A stretch of 64,000 nt of DNA from Peromyscus leucopus (GCF_004664715.2 NC_051063.1:65863518-65927517), one strand, 5' to 3'. Positions 20,326 to 33,209 are shown, counted from the stretch's first letter. Notes: generated from the letters alone by a model not told the origin. Numbers and translations: made by a program.

Positions 20326-23300
20326 GCATCTGTGAGGGTTGATTATTAATTTCTAAAAGAGACGAAAACCATTACATGGTTAGTTCCTTCTGATATGTAA
20401 ACTCTTCTCCTCAAAGTGTATACACATCCCAGAGGTGAGGGAACAGGGAACTCGGGACTCTGCTCTCTCTGGGAGCAGCAGAGGATGGCAGAGGGGTAGG
20501 GATGTAGGTTCTGAGAGGGCCCCTGCTTGGTAAGAGTGCAATGCATCCCTGAGACTGGCCCGAAAGCATGCTTGCCTGCCTATCACTCTTGTTGCGATGT
20601 AATCCATCCCTGTGAGTGCTGTCCTGGCCTGTCTATCACAGCATAGGTCACCCTGGAAGTGAAGGGAGAAATAGGAAGGCTCGCCAGACAATTTACGTAG
20701 AAATTGCTGTCCGTGATTTATGGTTTTAATTAAGAGCTTTTTAAGCTTTAATTAAAAAGGTACATGAGCATTCAGTATTTAAGAAAAATGCCTTTGTGTT
20801 TGGGTCGATAGAAAAACATAAAATAAAATGAGATACATATTTCTAGTCAGAAGCTTCACATAAGAAAGCTATGTACATAATTAAGAAGTAAATTTAAACT
20901 GATTTGGGCATAAAGGCCTTATAATGGGGGAAGGTGGCTGAGGGGATATTTTATCCTTTATTGCAATATAGCTGGATATCAGACTCCACGCATTAGTGAG
21001 GCTGCTTCCCAGGATGGGACCAAATTGAACATGTGACCAGTGCATGAGGGTATTATCAATGACAACCCACCAGCCCTCAGTGGGTGTAGAAGCTCGCTAT
21101 CTGCTAGGAGCCGGTGACTTTGCATCGTCCCTCATCTTCGTTTTCCATTTACCTGGCTTCTCGGGTGTGGGGACTCCAGTGCACACACTGGGGCAAAGTC
21201 TGTGTCTGCGTTTACAGAGAGTCATGACCGTTTACTATGCAGACAAGCTCATGGATGTGGGGTTCATCATGGATGTGGGGTTCAGGAAGACAAAACGGAA
21301 GTGCTGGAGAGAGTCGCTCATTGCACACTTGGCCATCAGTGGCCTTTGCAGAGGTCAGATCTCTAGGCCTAAGGGATACTACAGCCTTGCTTGATATGGG
21401 GTGGAGAGTGCTTCCATGGGGCCATGTGCTCTGGATTGTGGAGTGCAGGTGTGTGGGAAAATAGCATGAGGCAGGGGGATTTTGTTTGTGGGAATACCTG
21501 TGCTCTGGACCCATAATCTAGATGCAGTGGGAAGGTGGGTTATGGGATGGTGTTAGCCCTGCTTAGCTCAGGATGGTGATGGGACAGGCTGTCTAGCCAG
21601 CAGGTACCAGGATCTGAAATACTGAACAACTCACAGATAGTTACCCAGCTCAATGGGGCTTTGCCAGCTGGGCTTCTGCAGAGTCTCTTGTGATTTGGGG
21701 CTCTGGATCCTTGGAGCATCCCTGGAATTCTATCCTCTGGGATTTTGTCAACAGAAGGCTAGGAAATTGGAACAGTTCTCAGCCTGGTCACCTCAGCCCA
21801 GACCAGGCCTGGGGTGCTGGAACCCTGGCCTGACACATCACAGACGTGTATGTGTACACGTGTTAGGTTTTCCAGACTATACTGTTCAGGCTCCTCAGGT
21901 CTTCCCTGGGTGCCTCCCTGTGGTCTGATGCTGTTCCTTTCTGTCTCGCACAGTTGACGTCTGCATCCTTTTCCAGGGAAGGACCCTTGCATGACTTTGG
22001 GGTCTGATCTTATGCAGAACTGAATTCTTGGGTCTGGGTCCCCAGAGGGAGGCAGTCCCTCCTTATCCTTAAGCATGCTCACCTGGCTAACTACACTACT
22101 TTGGAGTCCTCACCTTAGGAGTCCTGGTTAGACATACTGTGTTGTTGATTAGAGGGGCTGCATGCTTCTTCAATGAACAAGGAAAGCAAGCTTACGTACT
22201 GCATGGAAGGGTGCTTCCGCCTTGGATAGACACATAGGGACCCCAACACCTGCTCCTTCACAGTGGTGTCCACCACCGTTCACCTGGAAGGGCTCAGAAT
22301 CCCAGCTCATCTACCCTGCCATGACACTTTGTCACTGTACAACAACACCAATAGAAAAAAGAGGAACCATGAAGGGGCCCCATGTATCTTTAAGATCGAT
22401 CCATCCCTCTTTGCAAGCTAGTTTCTGATAGCACCTCACATGAGCCCTCATACTGTGGGACTTTGTCTCGCTAAGGGACCATATTGAAACACAATATAGC
22501 TCATTCTAGAATCATTTCCTAATTCTGTACTGCAGTGTAAGTCACTTAAGAAGGGTTGTCAATTAACTCAATGACCATTTTTGGAGAGATCCATCTCAAA
22601 TTCCCTCAAAAGACATCTTTGATGAAGAGCCAAGGAGGCAGAGGACAGCAGGCCTGCTCAGAAATGTGGAAGGACATATTTGTTGCAGGTCTCACCTCCC
22701 AAGCCACATACCAAACAGGAAGACATAAACTCCAGGCACTTTAATCACCAGGTAGCTGGAAAATTGGTTTGTTTTTCAAACCAGATCTGTGATTATGGGT
22801 TGAAGATAAACAGCAACTCCTAAACAGTGATGTGGTGTTTTCACAGCTCAGTGGGAGAGGACAGCAAAAGACCGACACATAGGCATTTCTCTGGGTTTGC
22901 TACTGTAGCACACCAAATGCTCTGGGTTTTAACGCTGTTAGATGTCAGGGCCTTTTCTGTCTGACCTGACTGAAACAGCACAGCCCTCCTTACATTGGGC
23001 AGTGGGAGCAGACACTGTGTTTGGTCATCCCAGGAGCGTAGCTCCACAAGTTAGCATGACCCCTGATCATTCCCCCTTTCCCTTGTTAAGACTTGAGATT
23101 TCAAATCTAGTGAGACCCCACCCCCTCTTCGGGCATAAGAAAGCGAGGTCTGCATGCCCTGCAAACCAGCTGGCTGTCATTCATGTGTTCCTCTTCGATC
23201 ACAACCCCAGTGATTCAGTGAACTTCACCCACTTGTTTCCCTCATGGTGTGGAAATCGTCACTTTCCTTCATGCCAGAGTCCCACAGCAAGTGATCTGCC

Positions 23301-23412
23301 TGCCCTGGCCCATTTCCAAAGGCCAAGAGGACAGAGGTCCATGCAGGCGACAAGCAGGTAGATGAAGGCTGAGTTAAACTTCCAACTCAGAGCATCACCT
23401 CACTGGAGCACA
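20326..23412. other. Unique intergenic sequence
   Basis: No recognised transposon or gene. It holds a candidate conserved element at 20690-20930 and two tandem copies of an 18-base unit (catggatgtggggttcat) at about 21250-21284. Open frames of 100-139 codons here have no familiar domain. Confidence 0.5.
20690..20930. promoter_or_regulatory. Candidate conserved non-coding element
   Basis: AT-rich unique tract with a near-palindrome (ttttaattaagagctt paired with aagctttaattaaaa) at 20723-20757 that places two TTAATTAA homeodomain-type sites in opposite orientation. Further right are taagaagtaaatttaaac and gggcataaaggcc. It is free of repeat signatures. Regulatory function is inference from composition. 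Confidence 0.3.
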
Positions 23413-23625
23413 GACACGGTAGTTCCCAACCCCTTGGGTCGCAACCCCTTGCAGGGTAGCATCAGACATCCTGCATATCAGATAATTACTTTAGGATTCG
23501 TAACAGTAGCAAAACTACAGTTATGAAGTAGCAATGAAATAATTTTATGGTTGGGGGTCATCACAACACGAGGAACTGTCTTACAGGGTCACAGTGTTAG
23601 GGAGGTTGAGAACCACTGGGCTAGA
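23413..23625. mobile_element. URR1-type hAT DNA transposon (non-autonomous)
   Basis: The ends are inverted copies: ggtagttcccaacc at the left and ggttgagaaccact at the right. The interior has aggattcgtaacagtagc, aaaactacagttatgaagt, agcaatgaaataatttta and catcacaacacgaggaac, the familiar rodent URR1 text. No transposase is encoded. I could not see a convincing 8-bp duplication. Confidence 0.88.
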
Positions 23626-24829
23626 GGGACAAGCCTGATGCTAAGATATGGTTCCACTTCTTAGGGCCAGTGACCCACAAGGCCTCACGGCTCTTTCTAG
23701 GACCATGTATGTAAGATCTCACTTGTGTACACTGTTAGGTCACATGTTGCACATGAGAGTGACAAACTTTTGTGAGGTCGGTTGCCAGGCTGTACAGGTA
23801 ACCCCAGGTGTGGCAGTTCCTTACTTCTGTGTGGTCTCCGTTTGTGAGCTCATGACATGATCGCCTATCCTGTGGCAGTCAGAAAAGCACTGTCTGAGGA
23901 TTTTCTGGCTGCTGATCACCTCTTCAGCCTGTTCCACCCTGGTCTTCCTCCTGGCATCCTGCGTGTCTTGACCCTCATGAAGGCTTCTCATTCTTCTCCA
24001 GATCTTAGCTTACCAGGCTCCACAACAGGGTAGTGGGATCCCTTCCTGTTCTCCGTCCCCCTTCTCTGGAGATGTCTCTTCCAACCTGCTTGTTCACACT
24101 CATGCTAACAGTCCACCACAGAAAGTGGGTCCCTGTGGGCAGAGTGCCTTCCTCCTTGTGTCCCTGGCCCTGGGGTACCTGGCTCTGGCTCCTTCTTGCT
24201 TTCCAAATCTGTTCTAGTCTCTGGTGGGGGCAACTTCATGTCTACCACAGTCTAGTCATTAGATGTTGCCTTCTGGTTTCGTTCTCTGTTTAGAATGTGC
24301 CTTCCCTAGAACCCCTGTCCTCTGCTCCTCTCTAGAGTGACTCTGCCCAGCCTGCACTCTCTAAGAGTACTACTTGCTTCCTCTTGTTGTCTCAGAGGTT
24401 CCCAGAGAAACTCTCCCCTCCCCCTCAGCCCACAGGAAACAGCTTCTGCCTGGACAAGAAGCATTCACTGGTCAAGGTCATGGAAAGTCTCCCATAGCCA
24501 ACATGGAATTTTCTAGAAGTGGGTGGGAACTGACTGGGGATTAAGGCCCAGGTAACAGAATAAAAAAGAAAGCCCTTCTTTCACTTCTGCTGGCTGCCAC
24601 TCAGTTCCCATGGCAACAAGAAGAGCTGAGGAACAGAGGTGGCTATGGGAACTGATGGCTGCATTCCTGCCCATCACAGAGACATACAAGATGGAGCAGT
24701 TTCTGCATTTGGAAGAGGGACTCTCCTCTTTAGAAGCAACAAACACCTGCTCATAAATAAAAGTTTTAATATCTAAGATAGCAGTAATATTATTATACTT
24801 GAATTTAAAATGTATCAAGCTCTTTGTCT
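23626..24829. other. Unique intergenic sequence
   Basis: Pyrimidine-rich in the middle (23900-24430) but with no recognised repeat, RNA gene or exon. Confidence 0.5.
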
Positions 24830-24902
24830 GGTTCTAATGCTGTGACCCTTTAATACAGTTCCTCATGTGGTGGTGACCCCCAACCATAAAATTCGATGTG
24901 GA
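24830..24902. mobile_element. URR1 hAT fragment, half-element
   Basis: Contains taatgctgtgaccctttaat, acagttcctcatgtgg and gtgacccccaaccataaaat in order, which is the reverse complement of the right half of the URR1 copies at 23413 and 37382. The element then stops; the other half is missing. Confidence 0.85.
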
Positions 24903-24994
24903 AAGTATTGGCTGTTTGGAAAGACCCTTTCCCTTCCCTTGAGTCCCAGCAGGCCAAGGCTGTACACTTTCCAGGATGAGTTCTGATCTCTCTT

Positions 24995-25195
24995 TTTTTC
25001 TTGAAAGATTTATTTTTGTTTTGTTATATGTATGCACATATACCCATGTGTGTGTGCATGTACACACAAGTGCAGTTGGCCACAGAAGCCAGAAGAGGGT
25101 GTTCAATCCCTTGAGCTGGTATTACAGGCAGTTGTGAGCTGCCCACTGTGGATGGTGGCAACTGAACTCAGGCCCTTGGCAAGAGCAGAACAAGC
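24995..25195 (-). mobile_element. B3/B2-class SINE, head truncated
   Basis: Reverse orientation: gatttatttttgttttg tail, gtgtgtgtgcatgtacac, gaagccagaagagggtgtt, attacaggcagttgtgagct, ggcaactgaactcaggccc and gcaagagcagaacaagctct. The outermost head (the gagccatctctccag portion) is absent or unreadable. Confidence 0.8.
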
Positions 25196-26656
25196 TCTCG
25201 GTCTCCTTTCCACCCCTTCCCTGTCTTGCTTGCTTATTTCCACTGTGGTTTCTACTGCTTGGCATTGTGCTCACCACTCACCTGCAGCCATCCTCTTGCC
25301 TTTTGACTTCTCTCTTTTCTCCTTTCCCCCCTTTTTAGAGGGGGGAAGAGATGCCAGAGAACATATGTTTTCAGGTGGTGTCAGCTGTGAGAGCAGGAGT
25401 GTCCTGTGCAGCTCACACATGGGGCCTTCCTTGGGGGACATTCTCTCTAGGGAATGAACATTTCCACCTTTGTCCAGCTTTGTGTCCAGATGGTGCTGAT
25501 CCTGAGTCGGCTGCCTCCTGTGCAGTCATGGGATGAGGAGGTGGTTAAGAGATCAAGGAACCCAAGGGGCCGAGGGCTCCTCACCGCCCAGTGCTTCAGA
25601 CTCTGAGGATGCCCCTCTAAGCTCTCACCATGTGCCGTGGGAGGATGTGCCCATGCAGAGGAATGACAACTAGAGCAGTTCATACCTGTTGACTCTTCTG
25701 AGAGATGCCCCCTCACATCTCTAATTATAGAATACATCACACATGAAGAAATGGTCACCAGCAGCTGTTGTAACAGACATGTTGACACATGCGTGCAGCA
25801 TTCCTCCGTCTCTAAGAACTACTGGTGAATGGGTGGAGGTTGGTCCATGTTATCCTGGCTGGAGCCTGTTAATTTTTTCCAGATTTCCCATCTCTTTATC
25901 CACCTCTATTCTTAATTTGTGGGATTTCTCTGGCTTTTATTTTCCAAGTCCACAGAGTCTTTCTTCAGCAGTATCGAGTTCACCACTTCACTAATCGTGA
26001 GAACTCAACTTGATGCCGGTTTTTCATGTCTTGAATTTATATTTAAGTCCTTTAATACTTGGCTTGTCTTTTTTCCCCCCATTTGATCAATTCCTGCTTC
26101 TGTATCACTGACTATTTTCAGAGAAATAGGCCAAGATGTTTTTGAGGGATGGGGTAGATTGCCTTTCTGTACTAGACACCAAAACTTATTATGAAGTATC
26201 CATGTTCAACATCCTGAGGACAAATCTATTGGCAGACAGACCAGGGAGCAAACTTCCTTGACCAGAAACCAGCCCATGTTTACATTAGAATTTGGCCTTA
26301 GTGGATGAAAGACAGCATCATCTAGCCAGTTTTGTGTGTGTGTCGGGGGAGAATTAAGGATCTACCCAGACAAAGTAGATCCTTATTTTGCTTTATAGGG
26401 CTGAAAAATCATTACAATTTGAACATGGAAGTGTCATGCTACAAATCTGAGATGAACATGTGGCAGACTGTCTTGAGGGCATGGTGATGAGAAAAGCAGA
26501 AACAGTTTAAGAAAGATGAATGTCTCCTTATACTCACCCACCCTCAACAAGAAACAAACTGAACCACAGAAATGAAGAAGGAAAGAAAATTTCTGAATGG
26601 GAAAAGCATAATGTATATTGTCCATGTGTATGGTTGACAGAGTTGAAACCACAGTA
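25196..26656. other. Unique intergenic sequence
   Basis: No confident repeat. The stretch 25850-26050 (ccatctctttatccacctct, cttcagcagtatcgagttc) faintly resembles antisense L1 ORF1, but I do not regard it as established. Confidence 0.45.
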
Positions 26657-26670
26657 GATAAAGGACTTTT

Positions 26671-26682
26671 TTTTTTAAAAAA

Positions 26683-26736
<54 letters not shown>

Positions 26737-26900
26737 TTATGTATACCTGTTCCTCCTGCAAGTATCCCTGCACACCAGAAGAGGGCACCAGATATTATTA
26801 TAGATGATTGTGAGACGCCATGTGGTTGCTGGGAATTGAACTCAGGACCTCTGGAAGAGGAGCCAGGGCTCTTAACCCCTGAGTCATCTCTCCAGCCCCT
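26671..26900 (-). mobile_element. B2 SINE with (TTTA)n tail
   Basis: Reverse-oriented B2: the tail is a long TTAT run (26687-26739), then cctgcacaccagaagagggc, gattgtgagacgccatgtgg, ttgctgggaattgaactcag, ctcttaacccctgagtcat and ctctccagcccc. A perfect 14-bp target duplication gataaaggactttt is at 26657-26670 and 26901-26914. It is close to consensus, so fairly young. Confidence 0.96.
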
Positions 26901-26914
26901 GATAAAGGACTTTT

Positions 26915-27589
26915 GCAAGGAAAGAACAAACCGACAAACAACAAACAAATAAGCCCCAAACCATGAGAACCAGTGTCTCACCACATTGTGGATACAGAGG
27001 TTTGAGGTAAAGAGGCAGCTGGAAGCCATGGAGTCGGGAGAACTGCCAGTATCCTGGAGGAAGTCCTGAAAGCATGACATCCATGTTTGTTTCTGTATCC
27101 TACCCAGGTGTTACCCAAGGTTCTACCCAGGTGTGACCCAAGACTCTTATCAGGCAGTTCCAAGATTCCGGGCATGTGAGAACCATAGTCAACATTTTTC
27201 ATAGGCATTGATCCACTCACTTGCAGTCCAGGACGATGTCAATGTTGTGATGGCCAGGGCTCTGCCATGTGTGATTCAGCTCCTTCTCCAGGACATGGTT
27301 AGGGATCATGGACAGGAGTATGGAAAACAGAACTGAAAGCCTCCAGGAACAAATGAAGGCTGAGGACACTTAGTGTCTATGTCAGCCTAGATGGGGCACC
27401 TTCAAGTACCTGGCGGGGCACAGTGTCAGGCTTTGTGGACAATCTAAGCTGAGTTGAAAATTGGTATGGAAATGTAAGGACCCGGAAGGGCCAAAACAAT
27501 TTTGCAAAAGAACAAATTTGATGAGTTACAGTGGCTGAAATCAAACTTAATATGAAACTTATCAGTGGCGTGGGTGGTATTAGCATAAG
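26915..27589. other. Unique intergenic sequence
   Basis: No recognised repeat or gene. Direct repetition of ccaggtgt(t/g)acccaag around 27105-27140 is a local duplication. Confidence 0.5.
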
Positions 27590-28464
27590 AATAGACACAG
27601 AAGGCTAGAACAAGATGAAGGGTCTGGAAATAGAATTACACATGTATGGCTTTGTGGCTTCCCTACAAAGGCACCGAGGCAATTCAGAGGAGAAAGAATG
27701 CTCTTTTCAACAATTGCTTTTGAAAAATCAGAATATCTATATAAAAATGGAAACTCAAGGCTTACCTTATACTATGTATAAAATTTAACTCAAAATAGAT
27801 CATAGATTAAATGAAAACTTCTTGAAGAAATTATAGGAAAAATAATTGCTATATTTGGGTTAGGAAAAGATTTCTTAAATTGAACAAGGGAAGAATAAGC
27901 CAGAAATGCAAAAGAAATAGAAAAATTGGACTTCGTGAATAATAAAATGTTCACTGCTTAACATACTCTAGGAAGAACAATAGCAAGGCCAGCCATGGCT
28001 GGGGAGGCTAGATCAGAACATGTGTCTGATAAAAAGACAGCTACAGGGTCAATGAAGAGCTCGTGCAAGTCGGTAATAAGAATAGAAATGATCTGATAAA
28101 GTTGGAAAAGGACTTGAACAGACCTGTGCACATGTAGCCAGCAAGTGTGGGGGTGATGCTTGGTGTCATCACACAAGCTCAAAATTAATGCAAATTATTC
28201 ATGAATACAAATTAGTGATGCCATTTACTCACCCACATCAGTGGATCAACAAGCCGATAAAAATGAACCCACTGTACTTCAGATTAATAGTGCAACAGCA
28301 GTGGCGGGGAGGGACCCCCCTCAGTGGGCTGCTGAGTCTAATGGCTGACTTTACACCCTCGGGCTAAGGTGAAAAGGACACTAATAAATACACAGTGGTA
28401 TTTGTTAGCAAGTAGGAAAGTGTTGAATGTGTTTTATGGAAATGAACAAATAAAGAATGCATGC

Positions 28465-28769
28465 GGGGGCTGGGGAGATGGCTCAGTTTATAAAGTGCTT
28501 AGCCTCACAGGCACGAGAACCCGAGTTTGATCCCCAGAACCCATGTAATGAAATCTAGGTGCAATGGCACAAGCTTGTAAACCTAGAACCAGGGAGATGG
28601 AGATGGGAGAGCTCTAGGGCTCACGGCCAGCCAGTGCACCCTATTTGTTCAGTTCCATGTTGGTGAGAGACCCTCTCTTAAAATAACCAAGAAAACAGAG
28701 GCTGAGGAATGATATCTGAGGTTGTCTTCTGAATTCCACAGGCACATGCACACACATGTACACTCACCT

Positions 28770-28771
<2 letters not shown>
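28465..28771 (+). mobile_element. B4 SINE (ID-like head plus B1-like body)
   Basis: The head ggggctggggagatggctca with gagtttgatccccagaaccc gives tRNA-type A and B boxes. The body (ctaggtgcaatggcacaagc, ccagggagatggagatggg, gagaccctctcttaaaat) is B1-like. It ends in cacatgcacacacatgtaca and the microsatellite that follows. It is inserted in the second old L1. Confidence 0.85.

Positions 28772-28815
<44 letters not shown>
28772..28815. repeat. (CA)n microsatellite at B4 tail
   Basis: Twenty-two uninterrupted units continuing directly from the B4 SINE tail, so probably seeded by that tail. Confidence 0.95.
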
Positions 28816-28817
<2 letters not shown>

Positions 28818-29600
28818 GACAAATGGTAGTAAGGTCTCTTACTTTGGAACAAGTAAAAAAAGAACCATAGAATACTTGTTGACTACAGAAGTCAACAAGA
28901 AAAGGGCTTTGATAGTGGAGAAAATGGATGGGTACCACTGTGACCAAGGAGCAAAGAACATCACCAACACAGGTGCAGGTGGCCATCATGATGTCATGGG
29001 CCTCTCATTAGTGTGCACTAAGGGCATACAGCTCTTTCCTGATATCTTTTCCAAAACGACATCACACAGGAAACATTAGATGGACTCTAATTGGACAAGG
29101 GCATCTCACAAAATAAATGGACTGCACTTTCCTCAAAATGTCAAGGTTGGGATGAACAAAACAGATGGTGAGCTAGCTTTCGAAATCAGAGAGATGGGAC
29201 AGTGAGCATGTCACATGACGCAGGGTTAGCTATCAGCAGGATTTTCTTTTGGTATATATAACATTAGTGTGATGATCAGTAAATTTTGAGTAAGATCTGG
29301 AAATTAGATAATAATACCGTAGCAATGTCAGTTTCTTGACCCTGATAATTGTGCTGTGGTTACACAAGCTTTTACTTCAGGAACGCATACCGAGATATTT
29401 ATGGGTGAAAGAACATTATTCAAAAATGTATTCTCTCACAAGTGAGAAAAAATAGCATGAGAGAGAACAATGAGGCGAATATGGTAATTTGGAACATTTT
29501 GGGAAATTTGAAAGAAGGCAAACAGGAAACTTCTTTATTGATTGGGCAACTAAGTTTGAAGTTATTTCAAAAGAAAATGTAAATAAGACAAAAATGTAAG

Positions 29601-30557
29601 CAACTCAAAGTTGGAGATGTAGCCTTTTGCATTTCCTGACAAGGCTTCAACACCTGACTATGTTACTGCTGCAGACATGGTTGAGGGTGATGTCCCTGCT
29701 GTGACCATCGACTCTATTCCACAGGCCCCATGAGCCTTCTGAACATGCACATGGGGTGCGTCAAACTGTTCCTGGATCATGGTTGGAAATAGCATAGCAA
29801 AGACTTGATGGGAACTCAAGCAGCCAAGGGGATAGGGTCACACATACACTGTGCTATATTCTTACAGTTGATTAGCACACACGACAGGAAAAGTGAATGG
29901 CTTCAAGCTACATATACCACGACACAGAATTCTACAGAACACTTTGGAGTAGCAATGGCTACAGAATGTTCTCTGTGGCATAAAACAGGATTTAGAAATT
30001 TTCTAAGTGCTTGTAAATTCACATCTTTATATTGAATGGGACAAGCTGGGCAGGAGAGGCCCTGCTTTTAGCACAGTTGTTACTTCTGGGAATAAGAGTG
30101 AGTGGAAAGGAGATTTTGAGAACCTGGGTATTTCATGACCAATGTTCATTCAATGACTAATCTGAAATAGTGGGACAGAATAGACATTAAGATGAGTCAG
30201 TCTGTGTGGACTGTGTAAGCATGAGGTCATCTGATGGCTGTATTATCCAGTATGTTTGGACCATTTATTGATGGAATATAGAAATCTCAAGGATGACTTT
30301 GCTTGTCCTCTTCCTTTTCCGTCTGGCTTACATGCTGAGGCTACCTATGGTCCACTCCTGGTTCCCTGCCCTCTGTTCTTACTGTGATCAGCTCTGCTGC
30401 AGGAGGAGGTCTGATGAGTTATCATTTCAGTGTTCTGGATGGGGCTCCCTGGGATCCAAGTCTTTCAGTTATTACATTGGAAGGTCCTAGAAAACTAGGG
30501 TGAACTTGTCACCCCAGATCAGAAACAGGCAAGACCATGAAACTCAATGTCCATGTC
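29601..30557. other. Unique intergenic sequence
   Basis: No recognised repeat, RNA gene or exon. Confidence 0.5.
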
Positions 30558-30965
30558 TGTCCTACATAGAGTTTCTATGGTGATAAAATAGCATGATCAA
30601 CAGCAACTTGGGGAGAAAAGGGTCTTCTTGGCTTACACCTCTACATCACAGTCCATCATCGAAGGAAGCCAGGGCAGGAACTCAAGGCAGGAACCTGGAG
30701 ACAGAAAATGAAGCAGAGGCAGTGGAAGAATGCTGCTCACAGCCTTGCTCCTCACAGCTTGCTCAGTTCGATTTCTTTTACAACTCAGGACCACCTGTCC
30801 AAGGCTGGCACCACCCACCAGGGCCTGGGCCCTCCCACATCCATCATCAGTCAAGAAAATGCCTGGCAGACTTGCCTAGAGGCAACAATTTTTTTTTCTC
30901 AAATGAAGTTCCATTTTTCCAGATAATGTCTAGGTTTATGCCAAGTTGACAAAAACCAATTAGCA
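30558..30965 (-). mobile_element. MaLR-type solo LTR (same family as 19395)
   Basis: Antisense to the plus strand: agtttctatggtgataaaat, cagcaacttggggagaaaag, ggcttacacctctacatcac, gcaggaactcaaggcagg, ctggcaccacccaccaggg, and at the right gccaagttgacaaaaacc. Read on the minus strand it starts TGCTAATTGGTTTTTGTC, the same LTR start as the copy at 19395. The 9-T run near 30890 is a local expansion. No clear duplication flanks it. Confidence 0.8.
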
Positions 30966-32484
30966 GTGCCCTTGCTCCTCCCCCTCACTCAAGCAGATGT
31001 GCTTTAAGCTGGCTATGACACCTCCCTGGAGACAGCTCTGGGGCATCCCTCAGCACACCCACATTCCTTGTTTCTCTCCCTACTGCTCATCCCCCAGCCT
31101 TCGAGTGGCAAAAATGTCTCACTGTAGCTTTTCCAGGCTACAGGTCCATCTCTGAATGCTGTATATCTATAAGCTGTCCTGAGATACCTAGCTGACAAAT
31201 AGCATCAACCTCCTGCTTCCTTTGAGCATGCTGGTTCATGCTGTGAGTCCTGAGCCCTGGGTACCAGTCTGCTCTGGCATGTTGAGGATGGTGCTGCCAG
31301 CTACCCTGTGGTCTCTTGGTTGATGATTCTTTTGTACATAGAGACCAGAGTAGAATGTCGGGAGGAAGGAAGCTCTCTGCTTAGGTGTGTGTTTCACTGC
31401 CCAAGGATCAGGGACCAGCACCTGTGTTTTGTTCCTACCTTTGGATTACACCAAGAGAACATGTCCCTATTCCTTGGTGCTAAGGGGCTTCCGGATGCTG
31501 GCACTTCTTTGCTTTGGGGGTGGAAATGACTTGTTTTCTGTCAAGAATAAACTCAGAGGTAGCTCACTCAGAGGGTTTTGGCATGCTCCATTACTGAGAA
31601 CAGCAAGCACAGCTTGAGAGATTTTTATGAAAACCTCTCACTAAAGTGCAGTAAATATTTCTGTTCAAAGCATTTCATTTGTCTGAGAATGCTTTGTATT
31701 CATTTATGACCCAGGGAGCCCATATTTCAATTTTATCAGGTTTAATAGGTTGTAAACTAAAAACAGCAAATCTAAGGCTACATGAAACAACTGGGAATGA
31801 GCCAAACAGGTGCGTAATTGACACCAGAATGACTTTGAACTCCCAACTTTCATGCAGAAGAACATCTTCTGGCTATTTCTATGTGAGGCTAGCCACAGGT
31901 AATGCGTTGCATCTGCTGAAAGACACCCAGTTAATAGTGTCATTTCCATAATTAGGGTAAGCAGCTAGAAAGCCATTTACACATAATGAAATACAGGAGG
32001 TTCAAAATAAATTTTATTAAAACACCTGTGATGTCTTAAGTTCAGCTCAAGCAAGGCCCATAGGAGATAAAGAAGGAACACAATTTGGGGATGAAACCGT
32101 GAATGCAACCTTAAGAGTAGAAACTTTATTTTTCAAAGTCATGATGGTGACAGACAGGTTGCTACTTGTTTCCTCCTATAAATATATGTATAAACATGCA
32201 ATTACTCACCATTAAAATCTCTTAAAACATGCGGGGCTCTCAATTCCACAGACCTCAGTCTTAATGGGATCGGAAACTTAGAGTGGGTCATAAACAAACT
32301 CTTAGAAAGGACATAAACTTGCCTGGTATGTGGGGCTGTCATCCCTGAGACACCGATCCCAGTACCACACCCATCCAAGGAGGCAGTCCTTGGAGGAAGC
32401 AGAGGCCACAGGGAAGGAGGGACAGTTTCTCCAGCTGAGGTGATCCACTTACAATTTTGTTTTATTTTTTAACATTTGCCCTTA
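30966..32484. other. Unique intergenic sequence
   Basis: No recognised transposon or exon. It contains a candidate conserved element at 31620-31960. Confidence 0.5.
31620..31960. promoter_or_regulatory. Candidate conserved non-coding element
   Basis: Unique, balanced-composition tract with ttttatgaaaacc, gcatttcatttgtctgag, tttatcaggtttaatagg, gtgcgtaattgacacc and ttccataattaggg. Several ATTA/TAAT homeodomain cores occur, and two CpGs are kept. Function is inferred only. Confidence 0.28.
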
Positions 32485-32871
32485 GTCCTAGTTTGATTTC
32501 TGCTGTGACAAAGCACCCCGAGAAATGACAACATAGGGAAGGAAAGGTTTTATTTAGCTCATGAGTCCATGTTATGGTCCTTTCTGTGAAGGGAAGGCGA
32601 GAGTTTAGGTAGCTAGTCAAACCACATCAAAAGTCAAGAGCAGAGAGAAAAGTATGCGCCCACGAGGCCTGCTTGCTTGTTGGTGTTCTTTACTTTTATA
32701 CAGTTTGGGGTCTAGCCTAGGGAATGGTGCCACCCACAGTGAGCTAGGTGCCCCTATATTAACTGACAGTGAAGACAGTTCCCTACAAATGTGCCCATTA
32801 CATAATTTCTCATGAAGACTTTCTTCCTGGGTGACTAAGGTGTGTCAAGCTCACTTTAAAACTAGCCAGCA
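32485..32871 (-). mobile_element. MaLR-type solo LTR, diverged
   Basis: Antisense LTR: gtttgatttctgctgtgaca, ggaaaggttttatttagctc, ggtgccacccacagtgagct, ggtgtgtcaagctcacttta and aactagccagca at the right. On the minus strand it begins TGCTGGCTAGTTTTAAAG, as MaLR LTRs of this group do. Ends are approximate. Confidence 0.7.
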
Positions 32872-33209
32872 GACCCATGTTAGCAACTTTCAGTAAGTTT
32901 TAAAACTGCACTGGGCTCTGAATTGTGATGCTAGGGTTCTTAAAAGTCAGAGCTAATACCTTGTTTCAAAAACTATTGATTTTTCAAGGCCTGTGTGTTC
33001 TTGTGCCCTCACAGAACTATTACAACCACAAACTGATAGGGATGGCTTGTGGGTGTTCTAGAAACCAGTGAAATACCTGCAACAACCAAACAAATGCTCA
33101 ATCTAGAAAATTCCACATGGGAAACAGCCGGAAGACCTGGGACTCTCCATCTGCTCTTGCCTTCATGTGTCCCTGTCTTAAGTAGACAGGGAGGAAGGAT
33201 TTCAAGTTC
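32872..33209. other. Unique intergenic sequence
   Basis: Nothing recognised in this short interval. Confidence 0.5.

Larger units (their letters stand above)
27590..29600 (+). mobile_element. Second ancient LINE-1: ORF2 end and 3' UTR
   Basis: Old L1 running plus-strand. 27590-27960 matches late ORF2 (tggaaatagaattacacatg, aaaatttaactcaaaatag, cttcttgaagaaattatagg); 28030-28260 carries the following ORF2 text (aaaggacttgaacagacc). After the B4 SINE, the 3' UTR shows aacattagatggactctaat, gtcaaggttgggatgaac, attagataataataccg, ctgataattgtgctgtggtt and a final gaagttatttcaaaagaaaa. The family looks like the L1MC/ME age class. No frame survives. Confidence 0.75.

Noticed and set aside
25850..26050. 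Possible antisense L1 ORF1 fragment
   Set aside because: Similarity is too faint to separate from chance without a database alignment.
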